Shown here: positions 17,488 to 25,681 of the stretch, piece by piece
Numbering within the stretch: position 1 is the stretch's first letter
Layout: each line of letters begins with the position of its first letter
NCBI RefSeq assembly: GCF_050262165.1
Contig: NZ_CP189844.1
From: Parvimonas sp015257355
GTDB lineage: Bacteria > Bacillota > Clostridia > Tissierellales > Peptoniphilaceae
DNA length: 64,000 nucleotides
Reading direction: 5' to 3' (one strand)
The notes under the pieces: model-generated
Databases searched by the model: none
What the model was told of the DNA's origin: nothing
The model's input: the letters and a program-made list of their open reading frames with translations, nothing else
Made by a program: the position numbers and the translations under genes

Positions 17488-19185
17488 ATGATAGATTATA
17501 GAAAAGTTTATGAAGAATGGTTAAATAATGACTTTTTTGATGAAAATACAAAAAAAGATTTAGTTTCTATAAAAGATGATGAAGAAGAAATTAAAGATAG
17601 ATTTTATAAAGTTTTAGAATTTGGAACTGCTGGACTTCGTGGAAAGCTAGGTGCTGGAACAAATAGAATGAATAAATATATGGTTTCAAAAGCGGCTCAG
17701 GCTCTAGCAAATACAATAATTGATCATGGTAAAGAAGCTATTGAAAGGGGAGTAGCATTAAGTTATGATGTTAGATATGGTTCTAAAGAATTTGCTGAAC
17801 TTACATGCTCTATAATGGCTGGAAATGGAATTAAATCATATATTTATAAAGGAATAAGACCTACTCCAATGTGTTCTTATGCTATAAGAAAATTAAATTG
17901 TATTGCGGGAGTAATGGTTACTGCAAGTCATAATCCTCAAGCATATAATGGATATAAAGCATATTGGAAGGAAGGCTCTCAAATTCTTGATGATATAGCA
18001 AATCAAATTTCTGATCATATGCAAAAAATTGAAAAATTTGAAGAAGTTAAACAAATTCCATTTGAGGAAGCGTTAAAAAGTGGAATTGCAAAATATATTG
18101 ATGATTCAGTAGATGAAGATTATAAAAATGAAGTTTTAAATTTAACTATAAATGATAATAATATAGACAAAGATATAAAGGTTGTATACACTCCATTAAA
18201 TGGTGTTGGGAATCTACCTGTAAGAGAAGTGTTAAAGAGAAGAGGATTTAAAAATATATTTGTTGTTAAAGAACAAGAACTTCCAGATCCTGAATTTACA
18301 ACTGTAGGATATCCAAACCCAGAAGTACCTAAAGCTTTTCTATATTCTGAAAAATTAGGTAAAGAAGTTGACGCTGATATTTTAATTGCAACTGATCCAG
18401 ATTGTGATAGAGTTGCTCTAGAAGTAAAAGATAAAAATGGGGAGTATGTATTTTTAAATGGTAATAGAATAGGAGCACTATTATCATATTATATTTTCTC
18501 ACAAAGACATGCTCTTAATAATTTACCTGAAAATCCAGTGTTAGTCAAGTCAATTGTAACAGGAGATTTATCTAAGACTATTGCAAAAAAATATGGAATT
18601 GAAACAGTTGAAACATTAACAGGTTTTAAAAATATCTGTGGAAAGACAAATGAATATGATGTTACAAAAGAAAAAAATTATGTTTTTGGATATGAAGAAA
18701 GCATAGGTTTCTGCTATGGAACATTTGTAAGAGATAAAGACGCTGTTGGAGCTTCTATGATGGTTGTAGAAATGGCTGCATATTACAAAAAACAAGGAAA
18801 GAGTTTATTAGATGTTTTAAATGATATTTACGAAGAATTCGGATATTATAATGAAAGACAAGTTTCTCTAGAACTTGAGGGAATAGAAGGACAACAAAGA
18901 ATTGGAAGAATGATGGAAGACTTTAGGAATAATCCTATTAAAGAAATAGGAAAAATTTCTTTAGAAAAAATAATAGATTTTAAAGAAGGATATTTAGATT
19001 TTCCAAAACAAAATTGTCTTAAATATTATTTAAACGATGGATCTTGGTATGCTTTAAGACCATCAGGAACAGAACCTAAAATTAAATTATATATTTATAC
19101 AATAGGTAAAACTGAAAAAGAAAGTATAGATAAATTAGATTTAATAGAAAAAGTGTGTAGAGAAAAAATGAATAATGTTAAATAA
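17488..19185 (+). CDS. Phosphoglucomutase/phosphomannomutase (alpha-D-phosphohexomutase family)
   Basis: 565 aa. Catalytic phosphoserine in TASHNPQAYNGYK (Ser147), magnesium loop DPDCDRV (Asp303, 305, 307), substrate loop GYEESIGF, and the phosphate-binding loop RPSGTEPKIKLY near the C-terminus. The length and pattern fit the PgcA-like group of Firmicutes, which interconverts glucose 1- and 6-phosphate for glycogen, sugar nucleotides and cell-wall polymers. AGGAGG lies 6 nt before the ATG. Monocistronic, with a bidirectional terminator behind. A TATAAT at 17458-17463 could be its -10 box, but no good -35 is visible. Confidence 0.93.
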   Translation: MIDYRKVYEEWLNNDFFDENTKKDLVSIKDDEEEIKDRFYKVLEFGTAGLRGKLGAGTNRMNKYMVSKAAQALANTIIDHGKEAIERGVALSYDVRYGSKEFAELTCSIMAGNGIKSYIYKGIRPTPMCSYAIRKLNCIAGVMVTASHNPQAYNGYKAYWKEGSQILDDIANQISDHMQKIEKFEEVKQIPFEEALKSGIAKYIDDSVDEDYKNEVLNLTINDNNIDKDIKVVYTPLNGVGNLPVREVLKRRGFKNIFVVKEQELPDPEFTTVGYPNPEVPKAFLYSEKLGKEVDADILIATDPDCDRVALEVKDKNGEYVFLNGNRIGALLSYYIFSQRHALNNLPENPVLVKSIVTGDLSKTIAKKYGIETVETLTGFKNICGKTNEYDVTKEKNYVFGYEESIGFCYGTFVRDKDAVGASMMVVEMAAYYKKQGKSLLDVLNDIYEEFGYYNERQVSLELEGIEGQQRIGRMMEDFRNNPIKEIGKISLEKIIDFKEGYLDFPKQNCLKYYLNDGSWYALRPSGTEPKIKLYIYTIGKTEKESIDKLDLIEKVCREKMNNVK

Positions 19186-19187
19186 AG

Positions 19188-19217
19188 AAAAAGGTATGAT
19201 AATTCATACCTTTTTTT
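19188..19217. terminator. Bidirectional terminator after the phosphohexomutase gene
   Basis: AAAAAGGTATGA (19188-19199) pairs with TCATACCTTTTT (19204-19215), loop TAAT. It has T runs on both strands and also serves the minus-strand gene that ends at 19258. Confidence 0.88.
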
Positions 19218-19257
19218 ATTATTAAAATCTAAATATAGTATTTGGTAAATTCTAAAA

Positions 19258-19653
19258 TTAATTATACTGTTCTAAGATATTTGCTAATCCTTTCTTATGC
19301 CAAGAGGCTGCAATAGTAATTTTATTTACTCTACATTTTAATTCAAAATTTTCTCCACCAATAATTAATTGATATGAAAGTAATTTCTTTTTAAAATTTA
19401 TACTTTTTATTCTATTATTAGTTATTAAAAAGCTAGATTTAGATTCGATTTTTCCCGTTAAATTATTCAAAGGCATAACAGCTATACCGTCTTCTCCAAA
19501 ATGTAAAGCAATATATTTTGTAGTAAATATACCTCCAGTTCCAAAAAATAAACTTATTTTACTAGGCATAATAACTCCAACTATGGATTTATTATTAGAA
19601 AATTTCCAACCTTTATTCGTAATATATTCTTCTATATTTTTTTCTTTTAACAT
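19258..19653 (-). CDS. Hypothetical protein, possibly PH-like fold
   Basis: 131 aa, function not recognised. It is basic, without signal peptide or membrane segment. The alternating hydrophobic pattern in the middle (KIESKSSFLITNNRIKSINF, then KLLSYQLIIGG) and a C-terminal helix-like end resemble small bacterial PH-domain proteins, but this is only a visual impression. Ribosome site AAAGGAT lies about 12 nt before ATG. It sits between two terminators and behind the tRNA-Leu gene; no promoter of its own was found in the 65 bp between tRNA and start codon, so it may live on readthrough of the tRNA terminator. Confidence 0.7.
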   Translation of the reverse strand: MLKEKNIEEYITNKGWKFSNNKSIVGVIMPSKISLFFGTGGIFTTKYIALHFGEDGIAVMPLNNLTGKIESKSSFLITNNRIKSINFKKKLLSYQLIIGGENFELKCRVNKITIAASWHKKGLANILEQYN

Positions 19654-19687
19654 TATAAATTTATCCTTTCTAGAAGTTTTTTTGTAA

Positions 19688-19716
19688 TAAAAAAACTAAC
19701 AAAAGTTAGTTTTTAA
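19688..19716 (-). terminator. Terminator of the tRNA-Leu gene
   Basis: AAAAACTAAC (19691-19700) pairs with GTTAGTTTTT (19705-19714). On the minus strand it follows the tRNA by a few bases and ends in a T run. Confidence 0.85.
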
Positions 19717-19718
19717 TA

Positions 19719-19805
19719 TGGTGCCGGCAGTGGGACTCGAACCCACACACCCTTGCGGATAACAGATTTTGAGTCTGTCTCGTCTGCCAGTTCCGACACG
19801 CCGGC
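19719..19805 (-). tRNA. tRNA-Leu (anticodon CAA)
   Basis: 87 nt including an encoded CCA end (19721-19719). Acceptor stem GCCGGCG/TGCCGGC, with a G-U pair at its inner end. The anticodon stem is ACAGA/TCTGT around the loop CTCAAAA, giving anticodon CAA, which reads UUG leucine codons. The long variable arm is typical of a class II tRNA, and the T arm reads GTGGGTTCGAGTCCCAC. It stands alone, with its own promoter and terminator. Confidence 0.95.
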
Positions 19806-19823
19806 GTATTTAATTACTCGAAT

Positions 19824-19852
19824 AGTATAACATAAAAGTAGAAAGATTTCAA
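19824..19852 (-). promoter_or_regulatory. Promoter of tRNA-Leu
   Basis: Minus strand TTGAAA (19852-19847), 17-nt spacer, TATACT (19829-19824), 18 nt before the tRNA 5' end. Confidence 0.8.
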
Positions 19853-19915
19853 TAATTATATTTCAAATTTTTGTATAAAAATATTACAAATATTTTAACT
19901 AAATAGTTAATAGAC

Positions 19916-19944
19916 TTTACTATTTAATAAAAATTTTGTATAAT
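19916..19944 (+). promoter_or_regulatory. Promoter of upp
   Basis: TTTACT (19916-19921), 17-nt spacer, TATAAT (19939-19944). The leader to the start codon is about 50 nt, with no clear hairpin. Confidence 0.65.
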
Positions 19945-20002
19945 AGTAAAAATTATAATTTAATAGGGTAAAAATTTTTGCATAATTATAGGAGGAAATA
20001 AT

Positions 20003-20632
20003 ATGTCAAATTTAACAGTATTCGACCATCCAGTTATTTCACATAAGCTAGGATATTTAAGAGACAAAAATACGGGTGGAAAAGATTTTAGAGCTTTGAT
20101 AAATGAAATTTCAATGCTTATGGCTTACGAAGTTACGAGAGATTTAAAAACTGATGAAGTAGAAATTGAAACACCATTACAAAAGACAAAGGTTAAAAGA
20201 TTATCTGGTAAAAAGTTAGGAGTTGTTCCTATCTTAAGAGCTGGACTTGGAATGGTTGAGGGAATGTTAAATATTCTTCCTGCTGCTAAAGTTGGACATA
20301 TCGGATTATATCGTGATCCTGAAACATTACAACCAGTTGAATATTACTGTAAATTACCTGTTGATGCTGAAGAAAGAGATTTTTTAGTTCTTGACCCAAT
20401 GCTTGCAACGGGTGGTTCAGCATCTGATGCGATTAAACTTTTAAAACAAAAAGGATGTAAAAATATCAAATTAGTTTGTATCATTGCTGCACCTGAGGGT
20501 GTTAATGCAGTTCAAAAAAATCATCCAGATGTAGATATTTTTGTAGCGGCTCTTGATGAAAGATTAAATGAACATAGCTATATTATTCCAGGACTAGGAG
20601 ATGCAGGAGATAGATTATTTGGAACTAAATAA
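20003..20632 (+). CDS. upp: Uracil phosphoribosyltransferase
   Basis: 209 aa, full-length. It salvages uracil with PRPP to UMP. The PRPP-binding loop reads LVLDPMLATGGSASDA. The C-terminal GLGDAGDRLFGTK end is typical of Upp and contributes to the uracil site. AGGAGG lies 7 nt before the ATG. Monocistronic between its promoter and a strong terminator. It is the usual determinant of 5-fluorouracil sensitivity. Confidence 0.96.
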   Translation: MSNLTVFDHPVISHKLGYLRDKNTGGKDFRALINEISMLMAYEVTRDLKTDEVEIETPLQKTKVKRLSGKKLGVVPILRAGLGMVEGMLNILPAAKVGHIGLYRDPETLQPVEYYCKLPVDAEERDFLVLDPMLATGGSASDAIKLLKQKGCKNIKLVCIIAAPEGVNAVQKNHPDVDIFVAALDERLNEHSYIIPGLGDAGDRLFGTK

Positions 20633-20643
20633 TTAATTGATTT

Positions 20644-20673
20644 AAAAAGTTGGACTTTTCTCCAACTTTTTTT
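20644..20673 (+). terminator. Terminator of upp
   Basis: AAAAAGTTGGA (20644-20654) pairs with TCCAACTTTTT (20661-20671), loop CTTTTC, T run after. Confidence 0.88.
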
Positions 20674-20691
20674 ATTAGATTATTAATATAC

Positions 20692-20720
20692 TTTATAAAT
20701 TTAATTATTTGTGATATAAT
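20692..20720 (+). promoter_or_regulatory. Promoter of the lipoprotein gene
   Basis: TTTATA (20692-20697), 17-nt spacer, TATAAT (20715-20720) preceded by TGA (extended -10). Confidence 0.6.
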
Positions 20721-20750
20721 TATCAAAGAAAAAAATTAGAGGTGATAAAA

Positions 20751-21473
20751 ATGTTTAAAAATAAAAGAATTTTATTAGTAGCTTTACTATTTGGAATCTT
20801 TACTTTTACAGCATGTTCAAAAAAAGATATTAGTGAAGTATTAGAAAATGCTAAAAATGTTAATAACACTGTAAATTCATATTATTTAGTAAATGGAATT
20901 AGCAATGAAAGTACAGGAAAGTTAAAAACTCAGTTAATGAAAGCTCAGATATTTGTAGACCCTATCAGTAAAAATGTCTCTAAAGGGATAGCTGAAATTA
21001 ATTACAATGGTCCTTCGAATGAATCTGATAATAATTATATAGCTAAAATGGTAGGAGATCAAAATAGAACTCTTATTTTAACTAAAATGATTGATGGTAT
21101 AGAAGATACTTCTGAAAAAACTAATGTTACTTATAGTATAAATCCTGATTATTTTAAATTATTAAAAGGAATATATGCTTTTAATCAAAATGATTTTGAA
21201 CTGGAAGAAAAAGACGATGAATACCTCATAAAATTTAAAGATGGTGCTAATTCATCTGATATATATAAGTTATTAGAGACAGAATATAAGTTAAAACTTG
21301 ATAAAGTTACTCCAAATGAAGTTAAATTTTCTTTTGAAGCTGTTTTTATAAAGGACTCATATTATTTAAAAAGAATTCATTGGACAGCTGATTATTCTGG
21401 ACAGAAAGGCTTAGTTAAAATTGAATGTACAACTTCTTATTCAGATTGGAATTCAGTTAACTTAGAAAAATAA
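20751..21473 (+). CDS. Putative lipoprotein, function unknown
   Basis: 240 aa from ATG 20751; the GTG at 20742 belongs to the ribosome site AGAGGTGAT. The N-terminus (basic start, hydrophobic core, FTAC with Cys22) is a lipoprotein signal peptide. The mature protein is hydrophilic with many Asn/Asp/Lys and no motif I recognise. Its layout (an ENAKNVNNTVNSY segment early, then alternating beta-like stretches and a final YSGQKGLVKIECTTSYS) is like small Firmicutes lipoproteins of the LolA/LppX-like half-barrel type; this is a guess from pattern only. Own promoter and terminator. Confidence 0.78.
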   Translation: MFKNKRILLVALLFGIFTFTACSKKDISEVLENAKNVNNTVNSYYLVNGISNESTGKLKTQLMKAQIFVDPISKNVSKGIAEINYNGPSNESDNNYIAKMVGDQNRTLILTKMIDGIEDTSEKTNVTYSINPDYFKLLKGIYAFNQNDFELEEKDDEYLIKFKDGANSSDIYKLLETEYKLKLDKVTPNEVKFSFEAVFIKDSYYLKRIHWTADYSGQKGLVKIECTTSYSDWNSVNLEK

Positions 21474-21478
21474 TTATT

Positions 21479-21511
21479 AAAATGTTACTCATTTATGAGT
21501 AACATTTTTTT
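21479..21511 (+). terminator. Terminator after the lipoprotein gene
   Basis: ATGTTACTCA (21482-21491) pairs with TGAGTAACAT (21496-21505), loop TTTA, followed by a T run. Confidence 0.88.
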
Positions 21512-21573
21512 ATCCAACAGTGATTTTGTATATCAAAAAAATAAAATGGGTATAAATTAGTCAGGTGATAAAT

Positions 21574-22338
21574 ATGAATAATAAAAATGTAGTATTTATT
21601 GGACATGGATCACCAATGAATGCAATAGAAAACAATGAATTTAGTGAAAGTTGGAAATTTTTAAGTCGAAAAATAAAAAAACCAAAGATGATTCTTGCGA
21701 TTTCTGCTCATTGGTATACTGATGGACAATTTGTAAGAACTGCAGAAAGTAATGAACAAATTTATGATATGTATGGTTTCCCAAGAGAACTATATGAAAT
21801 TAAATACGAACCAAAAAATGATGTTGATTTTGCAAAAAGAATAATATCTGAACTTGATGTTAAAGAGGATAATTCATGGGGGATTGATCATGGGATTTGG
21901 AGTATATTATGTAAAACTTATCCTTCTGCAGATATACCTGTTGTAATATTAAGTGTTGATAAAAATAAAAGTCCAAGAGAACAATATGAGTTTGGAAAAG
22001 AATTAAAAAAGTTATTGAATGATGATATAGTAGTTGTGGCAAGTGGAAATATAGTCCATAATTTACAGTTAATAGATTATAATAAACAAGATGGATTTAA
22101 CTGGGCTAATAAATTTGATAATTTTATTAAAGAAAATATTATTAATAAAAATATTGAAGCAATAGTAAATTTTAATAATAACATTTTTGATTATAGACAT
22201 TCTGTCCCGACTCCTGAGCATTTCTATCCTTTACTCATTGCGTTAGGATGTGCACAAGAATATAAGCAAGTAGAAATATTTAATGAAGGATGTTCCCTAG
22301 GATCTATTTCAATGACAAGTTATATTTTTGAAAGCTAA
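21574..22338 (+). CDS. ygiD: LigB/DODA-type extradiol ring-cleavage dioxygenase family protein (YgiD-like)
   Basis: 254 aa from ATG 21574; AGGTGAT precedes, and the in-frame GTG at 21565 is part of it. Class III extradiol dioxygenase family, metal-binding pattern: FIGHGSPMNA at the N-terminus, SAHWYTDG, DHGIWS, SGNIVHNL and PTPEHFYPLL. Escherichia YgiD opens L-DOPA-type catechols with oxygen and uses zinc. The natural substrate in an organism like this is unknown, and an oxygen-dependent step would be odd in an anaerobe. It stands alone between a terminator and the tig promoter. Confidence 0.85.
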   Translation: MNNKNVVFIGHGSPMNAIENNEFSESWKFLSRKIKKPKMILAISAHWYTDGQFVRTAESNEQIYDMYGFPRELYEIKYEPKNDVDFAKRIISELDVKEDNSWGIDHGIWSILCKTYPSADIPVVILSVDKNKSPREQYEFGKELKKLLNDDIVVVASGNIVHNLQLIDYNKQDGFNWANKFDNFIKENIINKNIEAIVNFNNNIFDYRHSVPTPEHFYPLLIALGCAQEYKQVEIFNEGCSLGSISMTSYIFES

Positions 22339-22386
22339 ATTGTGTAATATTCCAATTAAATTGTATCTTAAATTTAGTAAAATGTA

Positions 22387-22415
22387 TTGAATTATATGAT
22401 ATTTTATGTTATAAT
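22387..22415 (+). promoter_or_regulatory. Promoter of the tig-clp-lon region
   Basis: TTGAAT (22387-22392), 17-nt spacer, TATAAT (22410-22415) with TGT before it. It looks strong. No CtsR- or CIRCE-like repeat was seen next to it. Confidence 0.75.
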
Positions 22416-22473
22416 TTTTGGGTATGTAAATAGAAAATAATATATTTTTATATAGGAATTAGGAGGGATATGT

Positions 22474-23799
22474 ATGAATACTAAATTAGTATCAAGAGAT
22501 GAAAAGAAAGTTGTTTTTACATCAGAAATAAGTCCAGAAGCGTTTGAAGCTTCAATAAATAAAGTTTATAATAAAATGAGATCAAGATTTAACATTCCAG
22601 GATTTAGAAAAGGAAAAGCTCCAAGAAAAATTATTGAATTAAACTATGGAGAAGGAATTTTCTTTGAAGATGCTGTTAATGAACTATTACCAGATTTATT
22701 TGAAGAAGCTGTTAAAGAATTAGAATTAAACAAAGATATCTGCGGAATGCCAAAGATTGACATTGAAGAATTTGATAAAAACAAGGCTATTGTTATCAAA
22801 TTTGAACAAGAATTAAAACCAGTTCCAGAATTAGGAGATTATAAAAATCTAGTTGCTGATGATGTAAAAATTGAAGTAACTGATGAAATGGTTGAAGATA
22901 GAATTAATAAAGAACGTGAAAATAACGCAAGAATAGTTTCAGTAGAAGATAGACCAGTTAAAGATATGGATACTGTAAATATTGATTTTGAAGGAAGCGT
23001 TGAAGGTGTTCCATTTGATGGTGGTAAATCAGAAAATTATGATTTAGTAGTGGGATCACATACATTTATTCCAGGATTTGAAGAACAATTACTTGGAAAG
23101 AATATTGGAGATAATGTTGATGTTAATGTTGTTTTCCCTGAAGAATACCACTCAGAAGAATTAAAAGGGAAAGAAGCACTTTTCAAAGTAAAAATAAATT
23201 CAATTAAAGAAAAACAACTTCCAGAATTAGATGATGAATTCGCAAAAGATGTTTCAGAATTTGATACATTGGAAGAATACAGAGCAGATATTAAGAAAAA
23301 TTTAACTGAAGCAGCAGAAAGAAATGCATTAGTTCAAAAACAAAATAATGCGATTGATGCTCTTATAGAAAGTTCAAATGTAGAAGCTCCAGAATCTATG
23401 ATAAATGAAGAAGTTGATAAAGCTTTTAGAGATTTTGCAGGTAGAATTAGACAATACAATATGGATTTAGATAATTATTTCAAAATGTTAAATACTACAG
23501 AAGAAGCAGTTAGAGAACAATTAAGACCAGAAGCTACTAAGAGAGCTAATGCTGAACTTGTTATTGACGCTTTTGCAAAATTAGAAAATATTGAAGTATC
23601 TGAAGAAGAAATTGATAAAGAAATTGATGAATTCGGAAAGAATATGAAAGTAAAAGATTTTGAAGAATTCAAGAAGGAATTAAAATCAGGAGAAGGTCTA
23701 GAAGGTATTACTGCAAGTTTAATTAGAAGAAAAGCGGTTGATCATTTGGTAAGTCTTGTTAAATTCCAAGAACCTAAAAAAGAAACTGTTGAAGAATAA
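22474..23799 (+). CDS. tig: Trigger factor chaperone
   Basis: 441 aa, usual length. Ribosome-binding domain at the N-terminus with the signature GFRKGKAPRK, an FKBP-type prolyl isomerase domain around 160-245 (DTVNIDFEGSVEGVPFDGG), then the helical substrate-cradle domain. Trigger factor docks at L23 at the tunnel exit and shields nascent chains. AGGAGGG lies before the ATG. It heads the quality-control cluster tig-clpP-clpX-lon-ysxC; a hairpin separates it from clpP. Confidence 0.96.
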   Translation: MNTKLVSRDEKKVVFTSEISPEAFEASINKVYNKMRSRFNIPGFRKGKAPRKIIELNYGEGIFFEDAVNELLPDLFEEAVKELELNKDICGMPKIDIEEFDKNKAIVIKFEQELKPVPELGDYKNLVADDVKIEVTDEMVEDRINKERENNARIVSVEDRPVKDMDTVNIDFEGSVEGVPFDGGKSENYDLVVGSHTFIPGFEEQLLGKNIGDNVDVNVVFPEEYHSEELKGKEALFKVKINSIKEKQLPELDDEFAKDVSEFDTLEEYRADIKKNLTEAAERNALVQKQNNAIDALIESSNVEAPESMINEEVDKAFRDFAGRIRQYNMDLDNYFKMLNTTEEAVREQLRPEATKRANAELVIDAFAKLENIEVSEEEIDKEIDEFGKNMKVKDFEEFKKELKSGEGLEGITASLIRRKAVDHLVSLVKFQEPKKETVEE

Positions 23800-23805
23800 T
23801 TAGTT

Positions 23806-23843
23806 AAAATATAGCTTGCGTTTTGTTAAGCTATATTTTTTAT
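23806..23843 (+). terminator. Hairpin/terminator between tig and clpP
   Basis: AAATATAGCTT (23807-23817) pairs with AAGCTATATTT (23828-23838), 10-nt loop, T run after. clpP starts only 13 bp later without an obvious promoter, so this is probably a partial terminator within the cluster. Confidence 0.7.
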
Positions 23844-23855
23844 TAGGAGGTAGTT

Positions 23856-24434
23856 ATGGCACTTATACCTATGGTAGTTGAACAAACTAATAGAGGAGAA
23901 AGGTCTTATGATATTTATTCAAGACTTTTAAAAGAAAGAATTATATTTTTAAGTGGAGAAGTGAATGATCAAATGGCAGATTTGATTGTTGCACAACTTT
24001 TATTTTTAGAATCAGAAGATCCTAAAAAAGATATTCAAATATATATAAATAGTCCAGGTGGTTCTGTTAGCGCAGGACTTGCAATCTATGATACAATTCA
24101 ATACATTAAACCTGATGTAAGTACAATTTGTATTGGTCGTGCTGCAAGTATGGGAGCATTTTTATTAACGTCTGGAGCAAAGGGAAAAAGATTCGCTTTA
24201 CCAAATGCTGATATTATGATTCACCAACCATTAGGAGGAGCTCAAGGACAAGCTGAAGATATTAAAATTCAAGCTGAAAAGATACTTCAAGTAAGAGCAA
24301 CTTTAAATGAGATATTAGCAAAAAGAACTGGACAACCACTTAAAAAGATTGAAAAAGATACAGATAGAGATTTCTATATGACTGCTTATGAAGCAAAAGA
24401 ATATGGAATTATTGATGAAGTAATTGAAAGTTAA
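23856..24434 (+). CDS. clpP: ATP-dependent Clp protease proteolytic subunit
   Basis: 192 aa. Catalytic triad visible: Ser98 in GRAASMGAFLL, His123 in MIHQPLGG, Asp172 in DTDRDFYM. It forms a double heptamer and degrades substrates unfolded by ClpX (next gene) or other Clp ATPases. A short N-terminal propeptide is possible. AGGAGG lies 5 nt before the ATG. The clpX ribosome site overlaps its stop codon. Confidence 0.96.
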   Translation: MALIPMVVEQTNRGERSYDIYSRLLKERIIFLSGEVNDQMADLIVAQLLFLESEDPKKDIQIYINSPGGSVSAGLAIYDTIQYIKPDVSTICIGRAASMGAFLLTSGAKGKRFALPNADIMIHQPLGGAQGQAEDIKIQAEKILQVRATLNEILAKRTGQPLKKIEKDTDRDFYMTAYEAKEYGIIDEVIES

Positions 24435-24444
24435 GGAGTTAATT

Positions 24445-25668
24445 TTGGAAAAAAAGATTACAAGATGTTCTTTTTGTGGAAAAGAAGTTGAAGAAGTAGA
24501 TCAAATTGTAAGCGGGATTAATGCAAATATTTGCAATGAGTGTGTTGAGATTTGTCATTCTATGCTTGAATATCAAGAAAGAACAAAGAAAAGAGAAAGC
24601 TTAGAAAAATTACCAACTCCTATAGAAATAAAAAATATTTTAGATGAATATATTATTCAACAAGATAATGCTAAGAAAGCATTAAGTGTTGCTGTGTACA
24701 ATCACTATAAGAGAATTAATAGAGATGTAGAAAGTGAAGTTGAAATTCAAAAGTCTAATATTTTACTTGTTGGACCTACAGGAAGTGGGAAAACTCTTTT
24801 AGCTCAAACTCTTGCAAAAGTTTTAGATGTACCTTTTGCAATAGCAGATGCTACTACTTTAACAGAAGCGGGTTATGTTGGTGAAGATGTTGAGAATATA
24901 GTTTTAAAATTAGTTCAAGCAGCTGACTATGATATAGAAAGAGCTGAAAAAGGAATAATATATATTGACGAAATTGATAAAATTACAAGAAAGAGTGAAA
25001 ATCCTTCAATAACTAGAGATGTTAGTGGAGAGGGTGTTCAACAGTCTCTTTTAAAAATAATAGAAGGTACAGTTGCTAATGTTCCTCCTAAGGGAGGAAG
25101 AAAACATCCTGATCAACAATATATTCAAGTTGATACAACTAATATTTTATTTATTGTTGGAGGAGCATTCCAAGGAATAGATTCAATTTTAAAAGCCAGA
25201 CTCGAAAAAAAATCAATGGGATTTGGCGCAGATGTTAAAACGGATAAACTTGATGATTTTTCTGAAATAATTAAGAATTTAAGACCGGAAGATTTACTAA
25301 AATATGGATTAATACCTGAATTTGTAGGTAGAATACCAATGATAGTAACTTTGGAAAGTTTAAATGAAGATTCTTTAATTAGAATTTTGGAAGAACCTAA
25401 AAATGCATTAATAAAACAATATAAAGAACTTTTATCTATGGATAATATTGAATTAGAGTTTGAAAAAGATGCAATAAAAGAAATAGCTAAAATAGCTCTT
25501 GAAAGAAAAACTGGGGCTAGAGGTTTACGTGCTGTTATTGAAAGTGCTCTCCTAGATACAATGTTTACATTACCTTCAGAGAAAGATGTAGAAAAATGTA
25601 TTGTTACAAGAGATGTTGTTTTAGGTAAATCAAATCCTGTTTTAATATATAAAGAAAGTACAAAATAA
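24445..25668 (+). CDS. clpX: ATP-dependent Clp protease ATP-binding subunit ClpX
   Basis: 407 aa from TTG 24445, 6 nt after AAGGAG at the clpP stop; a TTG at 24424 would overlap clpP and precede the ribosome site. N-terminal zinc-binding domain with four cysteines (Cys8, 11, 30, 33: CSFC and CNEC), Walker A GPTGSGKT, Walker B IIYIDEIDKI, sensor regions and the GFGADVK segment. A hexameric unfoldase feeding ClpP. Gene order clpP-clpX-lon is common in clostridia. Confidence 0.95.
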   Translation: MEKKITRCSFCGKEVEEVDQIVSGINANICNECVEICHSMLEYQERTKKRESLEKLPTPIEIKNILDEYIIQQDNAKKALSVAVYNHYKRINRDVESEVEIQKSNILLVGPTGSGKTLLAQTLAKVLDVPFAIADATTLTEAGYVGEDVENIVLKLVQAADYDIERAEKGIIYIDEIDKITRKSENPSITRDVSGEGVQQSLLKIIEGTVANVPPKGGRKHPDQQYIQVDTTNILFIVGGAFQGIDSILKARLEKKSMGFGADVKTDKLDDFSEIIKNLRPEDLLKYGLIPEFVGRIPMIVTLESLNEDSLIRILEEPKNALIKQYKELLSMDNIELEFEKDAIKEIAKIALERKTGARGLRAVIESALLDTMFTLPSEKDVEKCIVTRDVVLGKSNPVLIYKESTK

Positions 25669-25681
25669 AGGAAAAATATTT

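Noticed and set aside
19719..19805. tRNA-Leu gene as an integration site for a mobile element
   Set aside because: No integrase gene, no duplicated tRNA 3' end and no foreign block on either side.
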